Shown here in pieces: positions 38,922 to 48,200 of a stretch of DNA of 64,000 bases. The stretch spans positions 63,662 through 127,661 of the forward strand of contig NZ_SPMZ01000011.1 of NCBI RefSeq assembly GCF_012939995.1. The letters are read 5' to 3'. The notes under the pieces were generated by a model. It was not told where the DNA came from. It saw only the letters and a program-made list of their open reading frames with translations, and did no database searches. Each line of letters begins with the position of its first letter. Position 1 is the first letter of the stretch. This DNA comes from Candidatus Competibacter phosphatis (GTDB lineage Bacteria > Pseudomonadota > Gammaproteobacteria > Competibacterales > Competibacteraceae). The position numbers and the translations under genes are program-made.

Positions 38922-40025
38922 ATGGCCAGCGTTGATTTCGAACACATTGACAAAATTTATCCGGGCGGAACCCAAGCGGTCTTCGATTTCAATCTGACCG
39001 TTGCCGACGGGGAAGCGCTGGCGCTGGTCGGTCCCTCCGGCTGCGGCAAATCCACCCTGTTGCGGCTGCTGGCCGGTCTGGAAACCGCGACGCACGGTAC
39101 CCTGCGCATCGGCGGGCAAGCGGTCAACGATCAACCGCCGCAACGGCGCAACGTGGCGATGGTGTTCCAGGACTATGCCCTTTATCCGCACATGTCGGTG
39201 CGGCGCAACCTGGAGTTTCCGCTGAAAATGCGCGACCTGCCCCGTGCCGAAATCGAGCGGCAGGTGCGGTGGGCGGCGGAATTACTGGGTCTTGGCGAGC
39301 TGCTCGACCGTTTGCCCCGGCAATTGTCCGGCGGTCAGCGGCAGCGGGTGGCGATGGGCCGGGCGCTAGTTCGGCAACCGACCGTGTTTCTGATGGACGA
39401 ACCGTTGTCCAATCTGGACGCCCGGTTGCGAGTGCAAATCCGCGCCGAATTGAGCGATCTGCTGGAGCGATTGAGCGCGACCACCATCTACGTCACCCAC
39501 GATCAGGCCGAGGCGATGACGCTGGGCGACCGGGTGGCGGTGCTGGATCATGGCCACCTGCAACAGGTGGCGCCACCCCAGGAGTTGTACGAGCGGCCCG
39601 CCAACACGTTCGTGGCCGGCTTTATCGGCAATCCGCCGATGAACCTGTTCCCGGCGCGGCTGGTCGCCGACGCGGGAGGATTGCGGTTACGGGCGGGCGA
39701 TCAGTCGGCGCCGCTGGCATCATCCGCCACCGCGACCGAATGCTGGGGGGATTATTTGGAACAACCGCTGACCGCCGGTCTTCGTCCCGAACATTTATCG
39801 CTTACCACTGAAGCGGAAGCGGGATGGCGGGCGGTGGTGCATGACGCCGAATATCTGGGTCACGAAACCCTACTTTATCTGCGGCTCGCCGGCCTGGCCG
39901 ACCCGAACCCGATCCTGGTCGCGCGTCTGCCGGGTATTCGTCCCTTTCACAAGGGCGACGCAGTGAAACTGCGGCTGGATTGCGAGCGATTGCATCTGTT
40001 CGGCCCGGACGGCGAGAGAAAATAA
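38922..40025 (+). CDS. Sugar ABC transporter ATPase, MalK/UgpC type
   Basis: 367 residues. Walker A GPSGCGKSTLLRLLAGLE, Q-loop FQDYALYPHMSV, signature LSGGQRQRVAMGRALV, Walker B VFLMDEPLSNLD, H-loop YVTHDQAEAM, and a C-terminal regulatory (TOBE-like) domain from about 240. This subfamily energises CUT1 sugar importers. It follows the glycoside hydrolase by 10 bp, so one operon. No binding protein or permease is next to it; those at 60.3-63.4 kb lack an ATPase and are the probable partners. Confidence 0.93.
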   Translation: MASVDFEHIDKIYPGGTQAVFDFNLTVADGEALALVGPSGCGKSTLLRLLAGLETATHGTLRIGGQAVNDQPPQRRNVAMVFQDYALYPHMSVRRNLEFPLKMRDLPRAEIERQVRWAAELLGLGELLDRLPRQLSGGQRQRVAMGRALVRQPTVFLMDEPLSNLDARLRVQIRAELSDLLERLSATTIYVTHDQAEAMTLGDRVAVLDHGHLQQVAPPQELYERPANTFVAGFIGNPPMNLFPARLVADAGGLRLRAGDQSAPLASSATATECWGDYLEQPLTAGLRPEHLSLTTEAEAGWRAVVHDAEYLGHETLLYLRLAGLADPNPILVARLPGIRPFHKGDAVKLRLDCERLHLFGPDGERK

Positions 40026-40162
40026 GAGATAAATCGTCGCAATTTATTAAAATATCAAAAAAATTAACGTGGGAGATAGTAACGTCCTGCTGCATCTGAC
40101 CCGCATAGCGGGATCAGGTGCAAGCCCCAGTTAGGTGGATTTCGCTTCGCTCTACCTGCAAC

Positions 40163-40183
40163 TACGCATATAGATTATGCGTA
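40163..40183. repeat. Hairpin: 8-bp perfect inverted repeat
   Basis: TACGCATA-TAGAT-TATGCGTA lies 14 bp beyond the stop of the AT-rich nuclease gene (minus strand). Just left of it (about 40130-40162) is an imperfect palindrome, TTAGGTGGA ... TCTACCT with GCTTCGC in the loop, of a kind often seen as short intergenic repeats. Together they may terminate transcripts or mark the island edge. Confidence 0.45.
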
Positions 40184-40197
40184 CCTTATCGAGCAAC

Positions 40198-41349
40198 CTA
40201 ACTTTTAAAAATTTCCAATTTCTTTTTAAGCTTTTCTTCTGTAAGATTTTCATCATGTCGAAATTCGATTAGTTTATACCCAAGCGACTTACAGATTTTT
40301 TTTCTTTTTTTTCGTCATTTTCCTTGCGTTTTTCTTAATCCATCTTCTCCACCCCAATGCTTAATAACATTAAAATGTTGAATTCCTTGATATTCAATTC
40401 CAATTTTTAATTTAGGTATCCAAACATCAATTTCTAATCCTTCAAGTTCTTTGCCTCGATAATGGTGAACTACTTCTAAAGATGGAAAAAGCACCTGAAC
40501 AATTTTTATAAAGCATTGTTTCTGAGATCCATTTTTCTCCAATTTTAGGGTACTCAAATGCTTCTCTAACTTCATTCTCTATTTCTCGATATTCTTTGTC
40601 TTGAGAAGAAATAAATCTTCCGTGCTTTTTTTAATGAAAAAAAGATAATGATATGGCATGTATTTGATAAGAAAAGCAGATGGCATTGGAGAGCATGGAT
40701 ATTCTTGATTAGGAATATTTCCTGTGCATAAATGACATATGCTATTTTTAACTTCTATATCATTTTTTGACGGTCAAACCATTTTTTAATATCTAAGTAT
40801 CCTTGAAAACAAGAACAAGTCAGAATTTTTGCCACATCTTCGACAAATAAATGTAACAGGAAAAAAACGCGGCATCAATTCTAATCTCATCTAAACTGTC
40901 TTCTGGGTGCACGCAGCCAATCAAGAAATCTTTGAAAAATTGGCAAAAGTAATTCAGAATAAAAAATGAATACCAAGCAAGCATACATATGACTTTTTTC
41001 TTTTTTTGAAGAAATATCAAAAGTATACCCAGTTATATTTAAGCCTTCTTCCAGGACTATACTTATTTCGTAGTTCTTGTTTTTAACAAAAACTAAAATA
41101 TTTCCTAAAGAAAAATTGGTGATTTCTTTAACCGCTAATAATGATGGAAAATTACAAATTTCCCTATCTGTATAATTAATTGCTTTAAGACTATAATCAT
41201 CATGGCCGTACTTGGCGCAAAATTTCGCATCAATCTCAATGCGAATGTCTTTCTTATACCCTGTATGTTTTACAATAGTTTTTTTCCTCAAAAAAAACTA
41301 TTGTTTTTTCATAAAAATCCGTAAAACCTAATTCTACATGAGAATCCAT
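40198..41349 (-). pseudogene. AT-rich gene for a CxxC/PD-(D/E)XK nuclease-like protein, broken by many frame shifts
   Basis: One gene of roughly 380 codons can be pieced together across frames on the minus strand. It starts near 41349 (MDSHVELGFTDFYEKTIV), passes YKKDIRIEIDAKFCAKYG, CGKNSDLF and ICHLCTGN (zinc-type Cys pairs), continues through EIENEVREAFEYPKIGEKW and EIDVWIPKLKIGIEYQGIQHF (a D-x-ExQ nuclease-like core) and ends YKLIEFRHDENLTEEKLKKK before TAG at 40198. The breaks are mostly at A- or T-runs, for instance five A's where four are needed in MLYKIVQV. GC content is far below the neighbours, a sign of transfer. Probably a phage-defence or homing nuclease; family not named with certainty. 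Confidence 0.55.
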
Positions 41350-41549
41350 ATATAACCCATATTTTTTCAAAAATTGCTCCTAATTCTCGCTTGAAGGCTA
41401 ATCTAATATTATGAAAAAAAATCACCTCGCTGCTCCAAAGCAATACGAAAATGATTTACTTACAATACTATTTGGAATTTCAATTCGGTAGTTTGTTATA
41501 CTCATAAAAACCATGTACCCAACAAGAGGATTAACAGAAAATTGAACTA

Positions 41550-42777
41550 GTACCCCACCCGACTTAAGTTGACTTTATGGAGTAGGCCGGTATTTCTAGG
41601 AGGATATTCTCTCACTCTGGAGCCTACTCATGCCGCCACCGAAATACGTGGTTCGTCTCGCGGTTGCCGAACGCACCCAATTGGAGGAGCTGATCCGCAC
41701 CGGCCAGCGGGCCGCGTCCACGCTGATCCATGCCCGGATTTTGCTGAAGACCGATAGGGGGGCGGAGGGACCCGGTTGGGACGATGAGCGTATCGCAGAT
41801 GCCCTGGAGTGCGGAGAATCCACGGTGTATCGCGTGCGCCAGGCGTTTGTGGAGCGGGGATTGAAAGCGGCACTGTTCCGCAGGAAACCGACCGGTCGGC
41901 AGTATCGCAAGCTGGATGGCGCCCAGGAGGCGCAATTGATCGCGCTGGCCTGTAACGCACCCCCCGAGGGGCGGGCCAGTTGGACCCTACGCCTGTTGGC
42001 GGATCGTTTGGTGGCGCTGGAAGTGGTGGACACCATCAGCCCGGAATGTGTGCGCATGACCCTTAAAAAAAACGCACTTAAGCCTTGGTTGCGGGCCTCG
42101 TGGGTGATTCCGCCTCCAGCCAATGCTGAGTTTGTTTGTGCCATGGAGGAGGTGTTGGAGGTCTATACCCGGCCCTATGATCCGACCCGCCCCGTGGTCT
42201 GCCTGGACGAGACCAGCAAACAGTTGGTTTCCGAAACCCGGACCCCACTACCCGCCGAACCGGGCCAACCGGAACGGGTGGACTACGAGTACGAACGGCA
42301 GGGGACGGCCAATCTATTCATGGCCGTTGAACCCCTCACCGGACAACGGCACGTCACCGTGACCGATCGACGCACCGCCGTGGATTTCGCCCAAGTCGTC
42401 AAGGCGTTGTTGGAAGTGCATTATCCCCATGCCGAGAAAGTGGTCCTGGTCCTGGATAACCTCAACACCCATAAACCCGCTGCCCTTTATCAAGCTTTTG
42501 AACCCGCCGTCGCTTGGCGTCTCCTCGAACGACTGGAAATCCATCACACCCCCAAGCATGGGAGTTGGCTGAACATGGCCGAGATCGAATTGAGTGTCCT
42601 GAGCCAGCAGTGCTTGAATCGCCGTATCCCCGACACCGCCACGTTGACCCGAGAGGTCGCCGCTTGGCAACAGGCTCGCAATGCCGATCCTCGGCCGGTG
42701 AACTGGCGCTTCACCACTGCGGATGCGCGCATCAAACTCAAACGTCTCTATCCATCAATCGAGGTCGGGTGAGGTAC
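41550..42777. mobile_element. IS630-family insertion sequence, complete
   Basis: 1228 bp bounded by 14-bp terminal inverted repeats with one mismatch (41550-41563 GTACCCCACCCGAC; 42764-42777, complement GTACCTCACCCGAC) and flanked by TA on both sides (41548-41549, 42778-42779), the target duplication typical of IS630/Tc1-mariner elements. It carries one intact transposase gene. It inserted in non-coding AT-rich DNA beside the broken nuclease gene. Confidence 0.9.
41630..42772 (+). CDS. IS630-family transposase
   Basis: 380 residues, uninterrupted. N-terminal helix-turn-helix (DDERIADALECGESTVYRVRQ within a longer helix pair), then a DDE catalytic domain with Asp in VVCLDETSKQL, Asp in VVLVLDNLNTHKPA and Glu in HGSWLNMAEIELSVL. 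The GC-rich codon use resembles the host, not the AT-rich flank. AGGAGG lies about 25 bp before the ATG at 41630. With intact ends the element may be active. Confidence 0.95.
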   Translation: MPPPKYVVRLAVAERTQLEELIRTGQRAASTLIHARILLKTDRGAEGPGWDDERIADALECGESTVYRVRQAFVERGLKAALFRRKPTGRQYRKLDGAQEAQLIALACNAPPEGRASWTLRLLADRLVALEVVDTISPECVRMTLKKNALKPWLRASWVIPPPANAEFVCAMEEVLEVYTRPYDPTRPVVCLDETSKQLVSETRTPLPAEPGQPERVDYEYERQGTANLFMAVEPLTGQRHVTVTDRRTAVDFAQVVKALLEVHYPHAEKVVLVLDNLNTHKPAALYQAFEPAVAWRLLERLEIHHTPKHGSWLNMAEIELSVLSQQCLNRRIPDTATLTREVAAWQQARNADPRPVNWRFTTADARIKLKRLYPSIEVG

Positions 42778-42889
42778 TAGACTGCTTTGACTCAGTCCAT
42801 GCCTAACAAGCAGTAGGCCTCTTAAAATGCACAATAAATCACACCAATGTAAGGTGTTTTACACTAACAGACTTTGTAATTTCCTAATC

Positions 42890-43453
42890 TCAGTCCATCC
42901 AATCCAGAAATAACACTCCTACAGATCCTTGATCTTGATACCTGACATGTCCCAGCGGAACAGTTTGACGAACTGCGCGATATAGAGTTCCATAAAATCC
43001 ATGGCAGCAACCCCAACAATCACTAACAGCATTTTCCAGCCAATAATCCTCACTCAGCAATTGCTCGGCGCTGAAAGGACAATGTGGAGGAAACATCTGT
43101 CTGTTTAGGCTTGTTTCCTTGACCGCCAACGACGAGCTTGTCAAATAAGCTTTTACCATTCGTTCGTTCAGATTATTAATAAGATTGGGGTTTTCTTCGA
43201 GCAACTCCTTGACATCGAATCGCTGTACATTAATGGTATTTCGCCATCTGTTGCTACGCAGTTCCGATTGGAATTGCCATTTTAATAGGTGGGCCATGAG
43301 CACCGCCAGCCGGTTGATCAATTCCCGCTGTTCGCTTGTACCCATGCTCTCCAATTTCTCGGCAATATGTTCGACATCCGCTTCGGATAAGCGGCCTTCC
43401 CGTAGCAACGCCGATTGCTGGAGCGTCCAGGCGTGAAAGTCCCGATCATGCAA
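42890..43453 (-). CDS. DUF29 family protein with an extra C-terminal tail
   Basis: 187 residues. The first ~140 follow the DUF29 pattern (HAWTLQQSALLREGRLSEAD, HIAEKLESMGTSEQRELINR, MAHLLKWQFQSELRSNRWR and FPPHCPFSAEQLLSEDYW). The tail from about 142, with four Cys or His-rich positions (SDCWGCCHGFYGTL), goes beyond the usual end and may result from a late frame shift. DUF29 proteins have no known function and are frequent in mobile, repeated contexts. Confidence 0.75.
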   Translation of the reverse strand: MHDRDFHAWTLQQSALLREGRLSEADVEHIAEKLESMGTSEQRELINRLAVLMAHLLKWQFQSELRSNRWRNTINVQRFDVKELLEENPNLINNLNERMVKAYLTSSSLAVKETSLNRQMFPPHCPFSAEQLLSEDYWLENAVSDCWGCCHGFYGTLYRAVRQTVPLGHVRYQDQGSVGVLFLDWMD

Positions 43454-43644
43454 AGTGACTGAATTGAATATTGGTTATCATTGAACTCTCCTTTTCAACT
43501 TCCGTCCAGATACATGGACCTGTCAGTCGGAAAATCGGAACGATACACCGCAGGTCCCAACGGTTATTATCGGGATGTTTCTCGGATCATGGAGTCAAAT
43601 TTCGATAGGCATTTGAAAAACACCATACAAGAGGAGGATTGATC

Positions 43645-44007
43645 ATGATCGAACAACTGCCATCCGCCGCACCGGCGATCCTGGGCTTCAAACTACAGGG
43701 CAAACTCCACGATCAGGACTATCAGACTTTCGTTCCCACGCTCGAAGCCGCGATCGCCGCGCACGGCAAGATCCGGCTGCTGGCCCAGTTCGAGGATTTC
43801 CACGGCTGGGATCTGCATGCCATGTGGGACGATTTCCAGTTCGGCGTCAAACACTATTCCGATCTCGAACGAATCGCCATCGTCGGGGACCGCAAATGGG
43901 AAGAGTGGATGGCAAAGCTCTGCAAGCCGTTCACCAAGGCCAGCGTGAACTACTTCGACGTCAGCCAAACCGACGCGGCCTGGGCCTGGCTGCGTGAGGG
44001 CGCTTAA
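43645..44007 (+). CDS. STAS/SpoIIAA-like protein
   Basis: 120 residues. Pattern GFKLQGKLHDQDYQTFVPTL, IRLLAQFEDFHGWDLHAMW and RIAIVGDRKWEEWMAKL matches the SpoIIAA-like (DUF3478) family, a STAS-fold lipid-binding or regulatory domain. AGGAGG sits 8 bp before the ATG at 43645; an in-frame TTG two codons earlier is less likely. Monocistronic; role unknown. Confidence 0.85.
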   Translation: MIEQLPSAAPAILGFKLQGKLHDQDYQTFVPTLEAAIAAHGKIRLLAQFEDFHGWDLHAMWDDFQFGVKHYSDLERIAIVGDRKWEEWMAKLCKPFTKASVNYFDVSQTDAAWAWLREGA

Positions 44008-44033
44008 TCCGCCATCCGGTTGTTGGCAAAGCG

Positions 44034-44060
44034 GCCGACGCCCTGAAACACGGCGTCGGC
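44034..44060. terminator. Hairpin downstream of the STAS gene
   Basis: GCCGACGCC-N9-GGCGTCGGC, perfect 9-bp arms, 27 bp past the STAS stop and 56 bp past the convergent PfpI stop. It lacks a T-tract, so termination is plausible but not certain. Confidence 0.45.
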
Positions 44061-44115
44061 GCGTGGGGAAGTGGCGGGACTGGCGCGCTCGGAGCGCCGC
44101 CCCCCTATCCTGCGA

Positions 44116-44697
44116 TTACAGCTCGATCCGGGTGCCCAGCAACTTCAGGAACGCACTCAGCCAAGCAGGATGGGCGGGCCAAGCCGGCGCGGTGACCAGA
44201 TTGCCCTCCGTGTGCGCCGCATCCAAGCCGATATCGGCATAACGACCGCCGGCCCGTTCCACATCGGGACCACAGGCCGGGTAGGCCGAGCAGGAACGGC
44301 CTTCCAGCACGCCGGCCGCCGTCAGCACCTGTGCGCCATGGCAGACCGCCGCGATTGGCTTGTTGGCTCCGGCAAAGTGGCGGACGATCTCGATCACCGT
44401 GGGATTCAGCCGGATGTATTCCGGCGCTCGCCCGCCGGGGATCACCAGCGCGTCGTAATCCTCGGCCCTGACCTCGGCGAAGGTGGCATTGAGGGTGAAG
44501 TTGTGGCCCGGTTTTTCGCTGTAGGTCTGCGCGCCGTCGAAATCGTGGATCGCGGTGCGGACCTGGTCGCCGGCTTTTTTGTCCGGACAGACCGCCTCGA
44601 CCGTGTGCCCGACCATTTGCAGGGCCTGAAACGGCACCATGACTTCGTAATCCTCGACGTAATCGCCGACCAACATCAAGATTCGCTTGGCGCTCAT
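44116..44697 (-). CDS. DJ-1/PfpI family protein
   Basis: 193 residues. Flavodoxin-like fold with the nucleophile elbow [14 protein letters not shown] (Cys) and upstream Glu in [28 protein letters not shown] is also typical. Members act as deglycases, chaperones or amidases. The ATG overlaps the stop of the GH94 gene (ATGA), so it is translated with it, suggesting a link to sugar or aldehyde damage; that link is inference. Confidence 0.9.
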   Translation of the reverse strand: MSAKRILMLVGDYVEDYEVMVPFQALQMVGHTVEAVCPDKKAGDQVRTAIHDFDGAQTYSEKPGHNFTLNATFAEVRAEDYDALVIPGGRAPEYIRLNPTVIEIVRHFAGANKPIAAVCHGAQVLTAAGVLEGRSCSAYPACGPDVERAGGRYADIGLDAAHTEGNLVTAPAWPAHPAWLSAFLKLLGTRIEL

Positions 44698-47600
44698 GAG
44701 GGTTCTCCTGGGGTTTCGAACGGTGGGTTGAGATCCAACTTCACCACGACTTGATGGATGTTGCCGTCCCGAAACAGCGGTACGCAAGCCGCGCCGCCGT
44801 CGTCGATCCTGCCGGGCGCATCGTCGATTTCCACCGCCGCGACCCGCTCCGCCCGGCCGTTGGTATTGCATACCTCGATTTCGTACACCGCCTCGCCGTC
44901 CGGCAAGCGGTAGCGCAGGCTGAAGCCCGGCCAGGCATCCGGGATGCGGGGCCGCAAGCGCAGGGTGTGTCCCTCGACCAGTTCCAGGCCGAGAATGGAT
45001 TCCAGCATCACCCGCAGCAGCCAGCCGGCCGAACCGGTGTACCAGCTCCAGCCGCCACGACCAACATGCGGAGGTGCGCCGTACACGTCGGCGGCCACCA
45101 CGAACGGTTCCAGCCGGTAGCGCGCCACTGCTTCGGGGGTCAAGGTGCGACTGATCGGACTCAGCATCTCCAACAGTTGAGCGGCCCGGTCGCGCCGGCC
45201 CAGTTCCGCCAGCGCCCGTACCACCCACAACGCCGCGTGGGTGTACTGGCCGCCGTTCTCCCGCACCCCGGCGACATAGCCCTTGATATAACCGGGATCG
45301 TGCGGGGTGTGTTCGAACGGCGGCGTCAGCAAGCGGATCAAGCCCTCCTCTTCCGAGATCAGATGGCGCTCGACCGCATCCAAGGCCGTTTCGGCGCGGG
45401 CCGGCGGCGCGGCCTGGGAGATCACCGCCCAAGCCTGCGCCAGCGCGTCGATTTGGCATTCATCGCTGGCGGCGGAGCCTAGCACCGCGCCATCGTCGTA
45501 CCAAGCACGGCGGTACCATTCCCCATCCCAACCGTCCCGATTGAGCGCCTCGGCCAGATGGCGGCGAAACGCCGCGTAGCGCCGCGCCCGGTTGTGGTCG
45601 CCGTGCTGGCCGCACACCCCTACGAACTCGCCAAGGATGTGGTATAGGAAAAAGCCCATCCAGACGCTTTCGCCGCGCCCTTCGCGACCGACCCGGTTCA
45701 TGCCGTCGTTCCAGTCGCCGCCGCCCATCAGCGGCAAGCCGTGCGCGCCCTGGGTCAACGAGCGGTCCAACGCCCGGCAGCAGTGTTGGTACAGACTAGC
45801 CGTTTCGTCCGCCTCGTCCGGTTCCAGGAACGCTTCGTCCTCGCCCGGTTCGAGCAGCCGCGCCTTGACAAAGGGCAGCGGTTCGCCGAACAGGCTCCAG
45901 TCGCCGGTGACGCGGGCGTAAAAAGCCGCCAGGTAGGGCAGCCATAACAGATCGTCGCTGAAGCGAGTGCGGATGCCCTGACTCAGCGGTGGATGCCACC
46001 AATGCAATACATCGCCCTCGACGAACTGGTGGGCGGCGTGCAACAACAACTGGCGGCGGGTCAGTTCGGGATCGTGATGAATCAGCGCGGCGGCGTCCTG
46101 CAACTGGTCGCGAAACCCGAAAGCGCCGCCCGACTGATAGAAGGCCGACCGACCCCAAAGCCGGCACCCGAGCGTCTGGTAAACCGCCCAGCCGTTAACC
46201 AACAGATCGAGCGCCGGCGCCGGTGTCTTGACCTGCACCGCCGACAAGCAGTCCCGCCAGAACTCCTGGACTTCGGCCAGCGCCGCCGCCGCCGCGCCAT
46301 CTTCGCGGTAGCGGGCCGTCAGTCGGCGCACCTCGTCCCGGCCGTCGGCTTCGCCCAGCAGAAAAGCCTGCTCCAGCATCGCGCCCGGCTCCAGCCGGAT
46401 CGTGGTTTGCAGCACGAAGCAGGGATCGAGATCCGAGCCCAGCCGCCCGCTCAACATCTGGCCACGCGCCAGCGCCGCCGGGTAGGCGGGATGGCCGTGA
46501 CGACCGATGAATTCGGCGCGGTCGCCGGTAAAATACAACGGAAAGCTGTCGAAGGGCGTGATAGCGGCGAAGGCGATCCGGCCGGAGAATTCCCGGTTGT
46601 GGTTTTCGGCCAGCAGGATGCCAGCCGCCGCATCCCGCTCGATCCGAATCCGCGCCGCGCTCTCGCCCGGCAACACCCCCAACACCAGCCGGGCATAGGC
46701 GAACAGAGACAAGCGGCGCGGCTGGCCGCTGGTATTGCGCAGCCGGACCCAGGCGATTTTGACCGGGTCCTCGCGCGGCGCGAACAAGCACAATTCCTGC
46801 TCCAATCCCTGGTGGCGATGGCGGTAGCGGCTGTAGCCGAAACCGTGACGAACTTCGTGGGACACCGGTTGCGGGGCCGGGCCGGGCGCCAGCGACCAGA
46901 ACGCGCCACTGTCCTCGTCGCGCAGATACCAGGCCTCGCCGTGCGGGTCCAGCACCGGGTCGTTGTACCAGGGAGTCAAGCGATTCTCGCGGCTGTTCTG
47001 GCTCCAGGTGCAGCCGGCGCCGGTCTCGCTGGCGATAAAGCCAAATCCCGGGTTGGCGATCACGTTGGTCCAGGGTTGCGGCGGCAGGCGCAATCGACCG
47101 CCGGCCTCCGGCTGGAGCCGAATGACGTATTCCGTGCCATCGGTGCTGAAGCCGCCATGGCCATTCCAGAACTGGAGTGGCTCCTCGTCGAACGGAGAGT
47201 CGGCCACACTCACGGCGGGAAATGCCGGCGGCGAAACCACGGTTTGCGCGGCGATCCGGCGGGTCGACACCGGCTCGGTCGGGCCACCCGACGCCGCCCG
47301 AAATGCTTGCTCGACCGCCGCCGCCGAGGCATGGCGAGCCGCCAGCGCCAGCGCCTGTTCCCGATTGGCCGCCGCGCCGAGCAGGAAAGTCAAACACGCC
47401 TCCCCGCCGGGCGCCAGTTCCACCATCCGGCGCAGGCAGACGATCGGGTCCAGCACCTTGCCAACCGTGCCGGACAAGGGCGCGGATTCCACCAGAGCGC
47501 GCGGCGCGGCCAGCGTGTAGCCTCGGCCGATGAAACGAGCGCGGTCGGTTTCGTAGTGTGGCGATTCGGCATGATCCGCTTCGCCGGTCAGCGCATGGAC

Positions 47601-48155
47601 CAGCCAGCATTCCGGTTCGTCCGGGACGCGCGGTCGCCGCCGCGCCAGCAGCGCCCGCGTATCGACCACCCATTCGGTCTGCACGAACAGTTTGGAAAAA
47701 GCCGGATGCGCGGCGTCGGCGGCCCAGTCGTTCAACACCACTTCGGCGTAACTGGTCAGTTCGATCCGCCGGGGCCGGTCGCCGAGGTTGCGCAGGGTAA
47801 CCCGCCGCAGTTCCCCATCGATGTCGGTCGGCACGCAGGCTTCGAGGCAAGCGTCGATTTCTTCATGACGGCATAGCAGTTCGGTCAGGGCAGGACCGAA
47901 GCGGCCGGAGCGGCGTTCCGCCGTCCCCGCCGCCGGCTGCTGGCCCAACGACCAGAACGCGCCGCTATCGAGATCGCGCAGGTACAGGAAGAAACCGTCG
48001 CCGTCTTCGAGGGGATCGGCGTGCCAGCGGGTCAGCGCCAGCTCGCCCAGCAGGGAACAGCCGGTACCGCTGGCGGTGAGCAAGGTCGCGTAGCGGCCGT
48101 TGGTCAATACCTGCCCGCCGAACAGCCGGGCGGATTTGGATAAGGCGGCGCGCAT
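44694..48155 (-). CDS. GH94 phosphorylase-like enzyme (cyclic-glucan-synthase C-terminal type)
   Basis: 1153 residues. Two related beta-sandwich halves (about 10-260 and 330-600, each with DSGAFWSLG or DSGAFWSLA and a RAEFIGR or RARFIGR motif) precede an (alpha/alpha)6 barrel with the GH94 signature [14 protein letters not shown] (Asp814 in DWND). Further barrel motifs are [22 protein letters not shown] and [13 protein letters not shown]. The architecture equals the C-terminal third of NdvB/ChvB cyclic beta-1,2-glucan synthases and of stand-alone 1,2-beta-oligoglucan phosphorylases. There is no GT84 membrane part or signal peptide, so cytoplasmic phosphorolysis of imported oligosaccharides fits best. 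ATG at 48155 with GGGAGA upstream; the stop overlaps PfpI. Confidence 0.87.
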   Translation of the reverse strand: MRAALSKSARLFGGQVLTNGRYATLLTASGTGCSLLGELALTRWHADPLEDGDGFFLYLRDLDSGAFWSLGQQPAAGTAERRSGRFGPALTELLCRHEEIDACLEACVPTDIDGELRRVTLRNLGDRPRRIELTSYAEVVLNDWAADAAHPAFSKLFVQTEWVVDTRALLARRRPRVPDEPECWLVHALTGEADHAESPHYETDRARFIGRGYTLAAPRALVESAPLSGTVGKVLDPIVCLRRMVELAPGGEACLTFLLGAAANREQALALAARHASAAAVEQAFRAASGGPTEPVSTRRIAAQTVVSPPAFPAVSVADSPFDEEPLQFWNGHGGFSTDGTEYVIRLQPEAGGRLRLPPQPWTNVIANPGFGFIASETGAGCTWSQNSRENRLTPWYNDPVLDPHGEAWYLRDEDSGAFWSLAPGPAPQPVSHEVRHGFGYSRYRHRHQGLEQELCLFAPREDPVKIAWVRLRNTSGQPRRLSLFAYARLVLGVLPGESAARIRIERDAAAGILLAENHNREFSGRIAFAAITPFDSFPLYFTGDRAEFIGRHGHPAYPAALARGQMLSGRLGSDLDPCFVLQTTIRLEPGAMLEQAFLLGEADGRDEVRRLTARYREDGAAAAALAEVQEFWRDCLSAVQVKTPAPALDLLVNGWAVYQTLGCRLWGRSAFYQSGGAFGFRDQLQDAAALIHHDPELTRRQLLLHAAHQFVEGDVLHWWHPPLSQGIRTRFSDDLLWLPYLAAFYARVTGDWSLFGEPLPFVKARLLEPGEDEAFLEPDEADETASLYQHCCRALDRSLTQGAHGLPLMGGGDWNDGMNRVGREGRGESVWMGFFLYHILGEFVGVCGQHGDHNRARRYAAFRRHLAEALNRDGWDGEWYRRAWYDDGAVLGSAASDECQIDALAQAWAVISQAAPPARAETALDAVERHLISEEEGLIRLLTPPFEHTPHDPGYIKGYVAGVRENGGQYTHAALWVVRALAELGRRDRAAQLLEMLSPISRTLTPEAVARYRLEPFVVAADVYGAPPHVGRGGWSWYTGSAGWLLRVMLESILGLELVEGHTLRLRPRIPDAWPGFSLRYRLPDGEAVYEIEVCNTNGRAERVAAVEIDDAPGRIDDGGAACVPLFRDGNIHQVVVKLDLNPPFETPGEPS

Positions 48156-48200
48156 GAACGATTCTCCCGACAACTCTGAAACGATGAAAAAAGTGTAGCT

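Noticed and set aside
45993-47876. 627-codon plus-strand open frame
   Set aside because: Antisense shadow of the GH94 gene in GC-rich DNA; Arg/Gln-rich and without a ribosome site.
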